From Paracoccaceae bacterium (GTDB lineage: Bacteria; Pseudomonadota; Alphaproteobacteria; Rhodobacterales; Rhodobacteraceae): a stretch of DNA of 45,401 nt. A program made the translations under genes and the position numbers. Each line of letters starts with the position of its first letter. The first letter of the stretch is position 1. The stretch covers positions 1 to 45,401 of the forward strand of contig JAPOXR010000068.1 in NCBI GenBank assembly GCA_026706985.1. The letters run 5' to 3'. Below the pieces are notes generated by a model. The model saw only the letters and a program-made list of their open reading frames with translations. It searched no databases and was not told the origin of the DNA. Shown in pieces: positions 1-7,719 of the stretch.

Positions 1-1
1 C

Positions 2-187
2 GGCGGCGATCAGGGGCTGGCGGACACCATCGGGAGATTGACAGGAGAGCTTCGGGCCGGTACAGACTGTCGTCAAGGGGAGACCCCGCTGTTTGAGATG
101 TTTGTCTTTCAATTTCAACAGCTTATAACAGCATCTCCCCTGTTTCACAACACTTGGTATGAGAAATTCAGGATAGTGTGGGATTGA
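2..187 (+). CDS. C-terminal end of an unidentified protein (partial)
   Basis: A reading frame is open from the left edge of the window to a TGA at 185-187, giving 61 residues with no start inside the window. The translation has a protein-like composition (for example FEMFVFQFQQLITASPLFHN) and ends KFRIVWD. I do not recognise a family. It may be the tail of a gene that begins left of the window. The nearest feature is the HigA remnant on the opposite strand. An open frame this short could also arise by chance, so confidence is limited. Confidence 0.35.
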   Translation, partial: GGDQGLADTIGRLTGELRAGTDCRQGETPLFEMFVFQFQQLITASPLFHNTWYEKFRIVWD

Positions 188-289
188 ACAACGGCATGTG
201 TGCCAGGGCCGGGCTCATTCAATCGCCGCAACGGCTCCGATCTTTTGTGCCGCCGGCTTCCGCTATCCGAACCCCCGTCGGGGTTTCGG

Positions 290-538
290 ATCTCTCACAC
301 TCCCTGCATCCCGGTGCGTCTGTGCGAGCCCGTAAGCCGCTTGCATCCGCATCCTGTGATCGGCAATGCCCGACCTACTTCCTCAAATGCATTTGCCAAG
401 TCCGCGGACACCGGCCTTGCCGTTCAGCAGGCGCGACAGATTTTCGTGTTCACAGCCGAGCAGGGCAGTCTTTTCGGTGACGCTCCAACTCGTCTCGCCC
501 ATATTCTTCTGAACCCGTTCGCCCGGATGTGGTGGGTT
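290..538 (-). pseudogene. HigA-type antitoxin remnant (frameshifted)
   Basis: Three segments in two reading frames together rebuild an XRE/HigA antitoxin. The first, in one frame, contains NPPHPGE and then LSRLLNGKAGV, the usual HigA start and helix-turn-helix end. The second, in a shifted frame, reads LANAFEEVGRA. The third, shifted again, reads MRMQAAYGLAQTHRDAG, matching the conserved WLRMQAAYDLAQA tail of the family. At least two frameshifts (near 390-400 and near 350-360) destroy the gene. No intact HigB toxin is seen beside it; upstream on this strand is the end of the glutaryl-CoA dehydrogenase gene. HigA normally binds the HigB RNase and represses the operon. This copy should be inactive. 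Confidence 0.65.
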
Positions 539-608
539 CCGGAACAGGTTGACCCGATCCTTTGCAATTTCTTTCACGGTGGCGTGTGGCTCTCTCACCT
601 CAAACCGA

Positions 609-1823
609 TCAGAAAAACGCCTGAATTCCTGTCTGGGCACGGCCCAGAATCAGAGCATGGACATCATGAGTGCCTTCATAAGTGTTGACGGTTTCAAGAT
701 TCATGGCATGCCGCATGACATGATAGCTGAGTTGGATACCGTTACCGCCATGCATGTCGCGTGCCGTGCGGGCAATCTCAAGTGCCTTGCCGCAATTGTT
801 CCGCTTGGAGATTGAAATCATTTCCGGGGCCATTTTCCCTTGGTCAATCAAGCGTCCGATGCGCAGTGCCGTCTGTAGCCCGATCGCGATCTCCGTCTGC
901 ATGTCGGCCAGCTTTTTTTGGTAGAGTTGAGTTGCTGCCAACGGGCGATTGAACTGCTTCCGGTTCAACCCGTATTCACGGGCTGCCATCCAGCATTCCT
1001 CTGCGGCACCCATCACGCCCCAGGCGATTCCGTATCGGGCACGGTTCAGACAGCTGAACGGCCCTTTGAGGCCGGAGACATTCGGCAGTAGTGCATCCTC
1101 CGGCACTTCCACCCCCTGCATGACGATTTCACCGGTCACCGACGCCCGCAAAGACAGTTTTCCCTCGATTTTCGGGGCCGCCAATCCCTGCATTCCCCTT
1201 TCCAGAATGAAACCGCGGATAGCGCCGTCATGGGAGTCGGATTTTGCCCATATGATAAACACATCGGCAATCGGAGCGTTGGATATCCAGGTCTTGGAGC
1301 CGCTGATCCGATAACCCCGGTCGGTTTTTTCGGCCCGGGTTTTCAGCCCGCTTGCATCCGATCCGGCTTCCGGTTCGGTCAGACCGAAGCAGCCGATGAG
1401 TTTTCCGCTTGCCAATCCCGGCAGGTATTTGGCGCGCTGCCGGTCATCGCCGAAGGCAAAAATCGGATAGATGACGAGCGAAGACTGCACACTCATCATT
1501 GATCGGTATCCGGAGTCGACCCGTTCGATTTCGCGCGCCGCCAGCCCGTAACTGACATAACCGGCATCAGCGCCGCCGAATTCCTCGGGCAGGGTTATCC
1601 CCAACAGGCCGGTCTCGCCCATCTTTCGGAAGATGCCCGGATCCGACCCTTCCTGCATATAGTCGTCACTCACCCTCGGCCTGAGTTCCGCATTCGCGAA
1701 ATCCCTCGAGGCGGATTGAATCATCAACTCATCCTCTTCCAACTGTTCTTCCAACAGCAGGGGATCGTCCCACCTGAATTCCACCTTGGCCGGTGTCCGG
1801 CCGATCTCCGCCAATGCGCTCAT
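609..1823 (-). CDS. gcdH: glutaryl-CoA dehydrogenase
   Basis: Acyl-CoA dehydrogenase family flavoprotein, about 404 residues from the chosen start. Glutaryl-CoA dehydrogenases oxidise and decarboxylate glutaryl-CoA to crotonyl-CoA in lysine, tryptophan and aromatic breakdown and pass electrons to ETF. Seen in the sequence: the [13 protein letters not shown] substrate/FAD loop, [34 protein letters not shown], and the C-terminal [15 protein letters not shown] with the catalytic Glu. This last motif is the best sign of the glutaryl-CoA subgroup. The frame stays open upstream to 1934, but the ATG at 1823 follows GGGAAAAGATA and gives a family-typical N-terminus (MSALAEIG); another ATG lies at 1841. 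It is transcribed away from the tRNA-Ser gene. The usual CoA-transferase partner is not in the window. Confidence 0.9.
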   Translation of the reverse strand: MSALAEIGRTPAKVEFRWDDPLLLEEQLEEDELMIQSASRDFANAELRPRVSDDYMQEGSDPGIFRKMGETGLLGITLPEEFGGADAGYVSYGLAAREIERVDSGYRSMMSVQSSLVIYPIFAFGDDRQRAKYLPGLASGKLIGCFGLTEPEAGSDASGLKTRAEKTDRGYRISGSKTWISNAPIADVFIIWAKSDSHDGAIRGFILERGMQGLAAPKIEGKLSLRASVTGEIVMQGVEVPEDALLPNVSGLKGPFSCLNRARYGIAWGVMGAAEECWMAAREYGLNRKQFNRPLAATQLYQKKLADMQTEIAIGLQTALRIGRLIDQGKMAPEMISISKRNNCGKALEIARTARDMHGGNGIQLSYHVMRHAMNLETVNTYEGTHDVHALILGRAQTGIQAFF

Positions 1824-1991
1824 TATCTTTTCCCGTCGCATAATTTTTGTGGGCAAGCCTTGGATACTACCCGCATCCGTGCAGAGCAAGAAACCGGCTG
1901 GTATCGACTTTCCACAGACAACCAAATTCGGCAAATAATTCCTGGTTTCAAGGCTTGCCGTTCCGGCACCGAAGGCATTACTACCGGCTCC

Positions 1992-2081
1992 GGAGACGTG
2001 GCCGAGTGGTCGAAGGCGCTCCCCTGCTAAGGGAGTAGGCGGGAAACTGTCTCGTGGGTTCGAATCCCACCGTCTCCGCCA
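1992..2081 (+). tRNA. tRNA-Ser (GCU)
   Basis: A 90-nt class II tRNA. Acceptor strand GGAGACG (1992-1998) pairs with CGTCTCC (2071-2077), followed by discriminator G and an encoded CCA (2079-2081). The anticodon stem CTCCC/GGGAG encloses the loop CTGCTAA, so the anticodon is GCT (2026-2028), reading AGC/AGU serine codons. There is a long variable arm and a T arm GTGGG-TTCGAAT-CCCAC. Its 3' end is repeated at 7694-7719, marking it as the integration site of the element that follows; the tRNA itself is intact. Confidence 0.96.
2056..2081 (+). repeat. attachment site copy 1 (att, tRNA-Ser 3' end)
   Basis: Twenty-six bases covering the T arm, acceptor strand and CCA of tRNA-Ser. The same 26 bases recur at 7694-7719 with one mismatch (A at 2064, T at 7702). 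A direct repeat of a tRNA 3' end is the classic footprint of tyrosine-recombinase integration. Confidence 0.8.
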
Positions 2082-2089
2082 GACGTTGT

Positions 2090-2120
2090 CCCCGCCGAAG
2101 CGGGGCTGAACCGATTTTCT
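2090..2120 (+). terminator. possible terminator of tRNA-Ser
   Basis: Perfect CCCCGC-CGAA-GCGGGG hairpin (2090-2105) just after the tRNA, followed about ten bases later by a T-rich run (ATTTTCTTTTTT). The gap before the T run is longer than in a standard intrinsic terminator. The rest of 2121-2420 shows no gene that I can support. Confidence 0.45.
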
Positions 2121-2420
2121 TTTTTGTGGACTTCGGCGGTGGCTCCGTCCACCCCCTTTAATTTTTGTTTGGCATTGGGATGGCTTCGGCCAGTCCTCGT
2201 ATGCTTTGAGAATCGGAAAAGAACCGGCAACGCCAAGTCCATTGCGCGAGTATCTTGACCCGCCTACCGATGTGAGGTTGGCGATCGACGGCTTTCCCGC
2301 GGAGTATCCGGTCGGGTTTGGAGTGCCTGCGGCACCTCTCGAGCTGTTTTCACCGGCATGGTGCAGGGCACATCCGGGGCCCAGTGGGGCAGCGCGGTAA
2401 CGGGGCCAGGCGGACCGGGC

Positions 2421-3377
2421 TCAGATGTCAGGCGATGAGTCGCTGTCCTCCGGTTGATTTCGCGCATCGGCTTTCGGCGGATCGACCGCACCGGTTTCGT
2501 CATCCTTCCCGCTGAAACCCGCTACCGCCGAAGGGTTCCCGGTGTGATGGCACCCTTCCGGTCCGTACTCGGCGATCAGTCCGGCAATCATCTCGCTGTC
2601 CATGTCGGCAAATGCGGGCAGCGCGCCGCCCGCCCTCGGTGCCTTCCAGTATCCGGCTTCCTTGATCTTCCGGTCAGTGACCGGCCCGCCGGAATCGTCG
2701 ACCTGAAGGCGACCGTAGCATTCCGGTCCCAGATCGCGGAGGATCAGCCTCGCCTCGTGGAGACTGTTTCTCAGGCCCGGACCCATCTCATCGATGGTGA
2801 TGTCAATCGTGACTTCAAGCCTGTCGTCATCCCTGAGCTTCGCAAAATGCCAATTGCGCGAAATCTCTTCCACCAAAGCGAAAGGGCTGAAGTCCGGATC
2901 CTTGCCCGGTACGGCACAGGCCATGCGCCACAACGGCATGACATGACGGTCAAGCATCCACAGATCCGCAAAATCGCGCTTCTTCATGCGGGACCCGGCG
3001 GCAAGCGCCTTGTTGACGGCGAGGTCGGCGAAATGCAGCCGGTAACCGAACTGCCGGTCGGGAACCGGTGCATAGAACTCTCTGATAAGGCCGTGAGTCC
3101 ACTGCAGGGTCGTAGTTCCAATCATTGGCTTCATGACCATGCACTCACGGAATCCGTCGAAACTGCGGCCGGTCCGGACACTGTAGCCTGCGGCTTCCAG
3201 GGACGCAGCGTCACGCCGCACCAACTCATCGAGATCGCCGGCGGCGAAAATGTCCTGATCCACGCTCAGCCGGAATCCGTGCTGCTGGATCACCGCGCCG
3301 CCGGCGAAGGGACTCCTGGGACCGCGGTTGCGGCTGATGATCGCAATGACGCCCTTCTGGAACTCGTCAAGCGGCAC
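2421..3377 (-). CDS. AbiEii-like nucleotidyltransferase (putative toxin)
   Basis: About 318 residues. The N-terminal part has the nucleotidyltransferase signature FAGGAVIQQHGFRLSVDQDIF (GG at 26-27, R36, S38, D40, D42, with the D-x-D metal pair intact). Further on, VNKALAAGSRMKKRDFADLW (K123, D136, D139) matches the K...RDF.DL element of the AbiEii/MNT-type family. AbiEii proteins are toxins of type IV toxin-antitoxin or phage-abortive systems that transfer nucleotides to tRNA or other targets. The frame is open upstream to 3491, but the GTG at 3377 overlaps the stop of the upstream gene by 11 bases, so translational coupling supports that start. The C-terminus (about residues 265-318) is polar and low in complexity. 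Family assignment is fairly firm; toxin role is inferred from family and context on an island. Confidence 0.7.
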   Translation of the reverse strand: MPLDEFQKGVIAIISRNRGPRSPFAGGAVIQQHGFRLSVDQDIFAAGDLDELVRRDAASLEAAGYSVRTGRSFDGFRECMVMKPMIGTTTLQWTHGLIREFYAPVPDRQFGYRLHFADLAVNKALAAGSRMKKRDFADLWMLDRHVMPLWRMACAVPGKDPDFSPFALVEEISRNWHFAKLRDDDRLEVTIDITIDEMGPGLRNSLHEARLILRDLGPECYGRLQVDDSGGPVTDRKIKEAGYWKAPRAGGALPAFADMDSEMIAGLIAEYGPEGCHHTGNPSAVAGFSGKDDETGAVDPPKADARNQPEDSDSSPDI

Positions 3378-3666
3378 GGCCGGTTCTTGCCTCAATCTCC
3401 CGGAGGATCGCCGCTGCCAGGTAGGCCGCCTCGAGATCACCATAATCACGGAGTGCCCCGGCAACCGCCCGCATCGCGGCATAAGTTGCATGGACCGGAG
3501 TGCTCCAGAGTGCCCGTGCGTGATACCGGTCCCAAGCGATTTTCCTGAGCTCCATCAGCCGTTCGCCGATTTCCTCATACCCGACCCTGACGCCCATGCA
3601 TGCCTGCTGGGCGGCCCGGTCCTCTGCGGCGCACCTGAACCGATCGTTGATCATGCTGCTGTCCAT
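3367..3666 (-). CDS. small partner of the AbiEii-like gene, unknown family
   Basis: A 99-residue, probably all-helical protein, rich in Ala, Arg and Glu, directly upstream of and overlapping the nucleotidyltransferase gene by 11 bases. It shows no recognisable motif and is too short to be an AbiEi antitoxin, which carries a winged helix and is about 200 or more residues. Overlap and order (small gene first) suggest a regulator or antitoxin of the downstream protein. An ATG at 3654 is an alternative start, and no strong ribosome-binding site precedes either. Coding is supported mainly by the coupled overlap; function is unknown. Confidence 0.5.
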   Translation of the reverse strand: MDSSMINDRFRCAAEDRAAQQACMGVRVGYEEIGERLMELRKIAWDRYHARALWSTPVHATYAAMRAVAGALRDYGDLEAAYLAAAILREIEARTGRAA

Positions 3667-3765
3667 TCTGGTAATATAGGTGGGGACATACCCGGATTGA
3701 AGGCTGAATCCACCGGTGTCCTCGTCCGACAGCCGTTCACCCAGGCCGGAGGCATTTGAGCGCTG

Positions 3766-4770
3766 TCAGCGGATCCATGGTAACCGATTGAACAAGTGCG
3801 TTGCCGGTTTCGGCTGACTGCCCCGGCCCCTGCGTCTGTTGTCTAAGAATCTCAAATTTGGACGCGCGCCTTCGGTGCATCTTGGGAGAATCCGGAATCC
3901 GCCGCCGAGGCCCAACAGAAACCGGCGACGCTCCAGGAGATCGGAGCGCGCGTAAGACGCCTCTGACCAGCCGTAGCAGACATGACCCAGCGACAGATCG
4001 GCGGTCTCGTGGTCGGCGCCGGCAACCTCAAAAGCCCGGTCGCGCAAGCCGGATCTGTAGCCGTGCGGCACGCCGGGTATCCTCAGTGTCCGCGTCAGCT
4101 TCGAATGGGTGGAATCCGACCGCCTTCCACCTGCCGGGCCGGTGAACAGCGGCCCTTGCCGACGGCGGCGAGAGGGGGTGAGGAGCATCCTCACGGCTCC
4201 CGTCGATAGAGGTACCCTCCGCGGACGGCCGGTCTTGGTACGTTCGCCGGGAGTGGTCCAGACACGCTCCGCGAGTCCGATCTCCTCCCACCACGACATC
4301 CGCACCTCGCCGGATCGGGCCGCGGTCAGCACCAGGAAAGCGAGAGACAGCCTGGTCTCCGCCGCCGCCGGGTGTCCGAAAACCTGCGTCAGGGTCCGGC
4401 GGACCTCCGGATGCGACACCGCCGCCGCGGCCACGTCAACCGGATTCGGGCTGGCGGCGTGGCCCTGGGCCCCTCGACCACTGCAACACCATGCGCAGGC
4501 GCTGGCGCACACGGCGGTCTCGGGTCTGGAATGCCAGATCAGGACGAGGACTTCGAGGTTGTCGGAGGACCCGATGCCGTCAACCGTCCTGCCGCAGCAG
4601 AGGAAACGCGCAACGCGCCATCGGCTGCCTCCACTGTGACGTGTTCCTGCCGCCCGCCCGCCGGGTTCCATAAAGGCGAGGAACTGCTCCACCGCCTCTT
4701 CGAAGAGGCACGGCGGCGCACTGCGGTCCGGCATCCCTTGAACTCCACTATCCGGGCTTTCCATATGCAT
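3766..4770 (-). pseudogene. tyrosine recombinase (P4-type integrase), frameshifted and truncated
   Basis: The frame is open for 334 residues, but the protein is scrambled in the middle. The catalytic half is recognisable: LVLTAARSGEVRMSWWEEI (first catalytic Arg), TKTGRPRRVPLS, HGYRSGLRDRA (H-x-x-R), and SYARSDLLERRR with the nucleophile Tyr. In the core-binding part the family sequence jumps frame. SQWRQPMARCAFPLL appears in another frame near 4590-4650, TVDGIGSSD and IWHSRPETA are in the main frame, RVRQRLRMVLQWSRG is in a shifted frame near 4480-4515, then NPVDV returns to the main frame. The usual N-terminal DUF4102 arm-binding domain is missing. It sits between the nucleotidyltransferase pair and the secretin gene, not next to the tRNA as an active integrase of this type would. 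It is probably inactive. Confidence 0.75.
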
Positions 4771-4911
4771 CCGCTAACCGCCGGACTCCGCCAATAATCA
4801 TTTCGCGGGCGGGCCGGAAGGGCGGCGGACAAGGGAGGCGGACTTTCCGCTTCGTGGTGCACGCGGGGGGAGGTTACTCTGCACGGCAAGACAGCAGAAG
4901 AGGAGAGTCAC

Positions 4912-6384
4912 ATGCTCAGACACCAGACGCGGCGGAGCGCCGCGCTTCCGGCCGCCCTGTCGGCCTTCCTGCTCACCTTACCGGGATGCCTGAAACAGTC
5001 CGAAAGCGCCCTCGACCGCGAGGTGGCGACACGGATCGCAGACTGCGGCAGGGCGGTCACCGGACTGGCGCGGCGGGACGGGACGAACGGGGGCATCCGT
5101 ATTGCCGGCCGTCCCTGGTACGGATCGGCGAGGGGAGGAGCGGAGGTCGGTCCGGAACGCGGACAGAAGCTCCCCGCGAACCTCGAACGCGGCGGCGGCG
5201 TCGCGCTTTCGATCCCGGGACAGACCGGCATCCGCGAGGCGGCGGCGCTGATCTCGAGAACGGCAGGAATACCGGTGAAAGTCAATCTGGCGCTGCCGGC
5301 CGTGCCGCAGGGCGGCGGGGAAGGCGGCGGTCCGATCCGGCACGACGGACCGCTCTCGGTGCTGCTCGACCGGGTCGGCAGCGAGTATGACGTCTTCTGG
5401 CGATTTGATGGCGGAGCCATCATCCTGAGCGCCTTCGAGACCCGTACCTGGCCGCTGTCGGCGGCGGCCGGCGCGACGACAGTGAACTCGTCTTTCGCCG
5501 GGCTTGCCGGCGGCCAGGGCTCGATGAGCATCTCGCGCAGCGCGCAGTTCGATGACTGGGCCGAGATCGGGCAGCTGCTGTCCGTGTCAATCCAGTCCCC
5601 GCCCGCCGTGGTGACGATGTCGCCGGGATTGGGCCTCGTGTCCGTGACCGGACGCCCTTCCGACATTGCCGCCGCCGGGAAGATAATCGGCGAGGTGGCG
5701 GCGCGGGCATCACAACGGATATCGTTCGAAATCGGAATCTACTACCTGGACGCCGACTGTTCGGAGGGGTTCAGCACCTGCCTCACCCGGCTGGCCTTCG
5801 GGGAGGCCGGTGAAGGGCGATCGCTCACGCTGGCGGCGCAGGGCGGCAGTGTATCCATCCTCGGGGCCGCCGGGGGTGTCGGTTTCGGTCTCGACTTCGA
5901 GGATGTGGCGCGGCACGATTCGGTTCTCACGCACCGTACCGCCTCCACAGTGACCGTGTCCGGCGGCGCCGTGCCGATCCGCCTGGTCTCGACACGCAAC
6001 TACGTGGCTTCCGTCTCGGTGTCCGAGGAGGGTCAGCGGTCCATCGAGACCGAATCGGTCGATGACGGGATCGCCATCCAGATCATACCGCGCCTGATCG
6101 ACCGCGGGTTACTGCGCCTGTCGCTCCTGGTGGGCCAGGCCGACCTGCTGGGATTCGACCGGTTTCTCGACGTCCAGCTGCCCAGGGTCGACTACCGCCA
6201 GACCGCCAACGACGTGGTGATGGAACCCGGGGAGACGCTGGTCCTCTCCGGCTACGAGCAGGGCGCCGCCGGCCTGAACGCCGAATCGGGGCTGCTCTCC
6301 GCCTCCGCCTCCGCCGATGTCGAGCGGATCATGCTCGTGGTTCTGATCAGACCGACCCTGCGGCCGCTTTCCGCGGGCCGGTGA
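4912..6384 (+). CDS. PilN-like secretin lipoprotein (type IVb pilus / conjugative pilus)
   Basis: 490 residues. Signal peptide with a lipobox-like LPGC (Cys26). Then comes an STN-like region (about 95-155: SIPGQTGIREAAALISRTAG), an N-domain (about 235-275: VSVTGRPSDIAAAGKIIGEV) and a secretin domain (about 280-480) with RISFEIGIYYLD, VPIRLVSTRNYVASV, IQIIPRLIDRG and VMEPGETLVLSGYEQG. PilN proteins of the R64 type form the outer-membrane gate of thin type IVb pili. A good ribosome-binding site (AGAGGAGAGTCAC before the ATG) supports the start. It is followed closely by two small genes. No pilin, ATPase or platform gene is nearby, so this secretin is an orphan. The length is a little short for the family. 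Confidence 0.8.
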   Translation: MLRHQTRRSAALPAALSAFLLTLPGCLKQSESALDREVATRIADCGRAVTGLARRDGTNGGIRIAGRPWYGSARGGAEVGPERGQKLPANLERGGGVALSIPGQTGIREAAALISRTAGIPVKVNLALPAVPQGGGEGGGPIRHDGPLSVLLDRVGSEYDVFWRFDGGAIILSAFETRTWPLSAAAGATTVNSSFAGLAGGQGSMSISRSAQFDDWAEIGQLLSVSIQSPPAVVTMSPGLGLVSVTGRPSDIAAAGKIIGEVAARASQRISFEIGIYYLDADCSEGFSTCLTRLAFGEAGEGRSLTLAAQGGSVSILGAAGGVGFGLDFEDVARHDSVLTHRTASTVTVSGGAVPIRLVSTRNYVASVSVSEEGQRSIETESVDDGIAIQIIPRLIDRGLLRLSLLVGQADLLGFDRFLDVQLPRVDYRQTANDVVMEPGETLVLSGYEQGAAGLNAESGLLSASASADVERIMLVVLIRPTLRPLSAGR

Positions 6385-6395
6385 GGGACGGTGTC

Positions 6396-6506
6396 ATGCG
6401 CCCGTTCGATCCCGCGGGTGCGCCCGCGCCGCCGGAACGCTCCGCCGACGCGCTCATCCGCATAATGGAATACAGCCGCGGCCGCGGGCACGGCGGAGAA
6501 TACTGA
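6396..6506 (+). CDS. 36-residue small ORF in the secretin operon
   Basis: A short frame begins 12 bases after the secretin stop, with GAGGGA about seven bases before its ATG, and ends one base before the ATG of the next gene. The product is Pro/Arg/Gly-rich (MRPFDPAGAPAPPERSAD...) with no recognisable motif. Tight packing and the ribosome-binding site are the only evidence that it is translated; it may serve translational coupling. Confidence 0.4.
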   Translation: MRPFDPAGAPAPPERSADALIRIMEYSRGRGHGGEY

Positions 6507-6507
6507 G

Positions 6508-6915
6508 ATGCGGCCGGCCGGGCTCATCCGGAATCTGTTCATCCTCCAGCTGATCTGGAATGCCGCCGGCATTCCGGCCGGAGCGGATTCGGAAAACCGG
6601 CCCGGAACAGGGCTGGATCCGGAACACCGGCGCGGCGCCACCGCCGGAGAGCGGGCGGCGGTATCGCACCCGCGCTATACGGACCGGGCGCTCGCCGGGA
6701 CCTGGCGGTGGGGACCGTTCCGGATCGTGGCCGCCGAGGACGCCTGGAACTGCCTGCCGTCCGGACACTGTCCGTTTGTCCTCCTCGACAGCCACGGAAC
6801 TGTCCGGCTGGAGGGAATCGCCCTGGAGATGCCCGCCGTCGGTGCCGGAGGCGTCCTCATCTGGATCACACCGGACGGCGGCTTCACCAGGGCCTCGCCG
6901 GAAGGCGGAGGCTGA
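6508..6915 (+). CDS. secreted hypothetical protein in the secretin operon
   Basis: 135 residues with an N-terminal hydrophobic stretch (GLIRNLFILQLIWNAAGIPA) that looks like a signal peptide or anchor. After a Pro/Gly/Arg-rich linker there is a small folded region, GTWRWGPFRIVAAEDAWNC, with two cysteines (WNCLPSGHC) that could form a disulfide in the periplasm. It starts one base after the preceding small ORF, so it belongs to the secretin operon. By position it could be a PilM/PilP- or TcpQ-like accessory protein of the secretin, but I see no diagnostic motif and leave it unassigned. Confidence 0.5.
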   Translation: MRPAGLIRNLFILQLIWNAAGIPAGADSENRPGTGLDPEHRRGATAGERAAVSHPRYTDRALAGTWRWGPFRIVAAEDAWNCLPSGHCPFVLLDSHGTVRLEGIALEMPAVGAGGVLIWITPDGGFTRASPEGGG

Positions 6916-6964
6916 CCCGGGGCGGCGGTTCCGGGGCGATTGACAACTGAAAGCGGGGACGGAG

Positions 6965-7183
6965 ATGGCCGGGGACGGACGGATGGAACAGATCGCCGCT
7001 GATTTCGTTGACGACATTATGACCTGCCCGCCGTTCAGACGGCCCGAAATCGCGGCCAACGCCCTGCACAGGGCTTTCGCGGACGGACACAGAGCCGGGA
7101 CCGCGCACATGCGGGGCCGTTGCGACGCACTTGAAAGGCAGCTTGAATTCGCAGGGGAACGGATGGCCGCCCAGGACTACTGA
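6965..7183 (+). CDS. 72-residue hypothetical protein
   Basis: A short, probably helical, charged protein (MAGDGRMEQIAADFVDDIMT...) with no signal peptide. Its ATG follows GGGGACGGAG, a reasonable ribosome-binding site, and it lies 49 bases after the secretin operon in the same direction. No family recognised. It is the last likely gene before the right-hand attachment repeat; 7184-7693 shows no gene I can support. Confidence 0.45.
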   Translation: MAGDGRMEQIAADFVDDIMTCPPFRRPEIAANALHRAFADGHRAGTAHMRGRCDALERQLEFAGERMAAQDY

Positions 7184-7693
7184 ATTCGGACCACTGAGTC
7201 CGGACAACTGACCTTCAGCGCGTTCCGCTGGAAATTTTCACTTTTCACGGCCGCCGGACGGCGCAGCCGGCCGGCACCCTGACTGTCAGCCGGGCAAACG
7301 GGGCGGTTCTCTTCCGGAATATGTAATTGAACGGGTTTCGGTCCATGCAGGTGTGCCGGAATCCGGTGTTTCCGGCTCTCTTGGTTCATGCACGGCGATT
7401 CGACTGGGATCGGGGCCGGAACGGCCGCATCGGGGACTGCGGCGGGCGATCGGGGGCGTTCAGGGGGGGGGTGAAGGGCGTGATTCGGGCCGGAAAGGCC
7501 GCTCAGACCCCGTTCAGATGTGGAATCCCGGAATCCGGGCGCAGGTGGGCCGCCGGGCCCGGCCGGCTCAGGAGGCTTTGAACTCCGCCATGGCTTCGGC
7601 CACGATCCGGTCGAATTCCGCCTTCTCACGCTCGTGCTGCGCCTGTTGCCGGCACTCGCGCAGGGAGGACCGGGAGTGCGCCGCCGGCTCCAC

Positions 7694-7719
7694 GGGTTCG
7701 ATTCCCACCGTCTCCGCCA
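7694..7719 (+). repeat. attachment site copy 2 (distal att repeat)
   Basis: GGGTTCGATTCCCACCGTCT plus six further bases repeat the tRNA-Ser 3' end (2056-2081) in direct orientation with one mismatch in 26. No acceptor 5' strand or anticodon arm accompanies it, so it is not a second tRNA gene. It marks the far edge of the integrated element. Confidence 0.78.

Larger units (their letters stand above)
2056..7719. mobile_element. tRNA-Ser-integrated genomic island (5.7 kb)
   Basis: The block lies between a tRNA-Ser 3' end and its 26-bp imperfect direct repeat. It holds a decayed tyrosine integrase, an AbiEii-like nucleotidyltransferase with a small partner, and a PilN-like secretin operon. None of these fits with the flanking metabolic genes, and the block looks visibly richer in G+C than its surroundings. 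The integrase is broken and lacks its N-terminal domain, and it sits in the middle of the block rather than next to the tRNA. The element therefore looks like an immobile remnant, possibly of two nested insertions. The direct repeat and integrase fragment are seen; the element boundaries are inferred. Confidence 0.72.

Noticed and set aside
383-640. 85-residue minus-strand frame as an intact HigA gene
   Set aside because: The helix-turn-helix is followed at once by a frameshift and the conserved tail lies in other frames, so it is treated as a pseudogene.
2027-2242. Minus-strand frame containing [16 protein letters not shown]
   Set aside because: It is the antisense of the tRNA-Ser gene; such translated-tRNA peptides are well-known annotation artefacts.
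2454-3548. 364-residue plus-strand frame opposite the AbiEii-like gene
   Set aside because: It is the antisense shadow of the nucleotidyltransferase, whose motifs lie clearly on the minus strand.
7177-7629. 150-residue minus-strand frame
   Set aside because: Pro/Arg/Ser-rich composition typical of a wrong frame in G+C-rich DNA, no ribosome-binding site, overlaps the end of the 6965-7183 gene.
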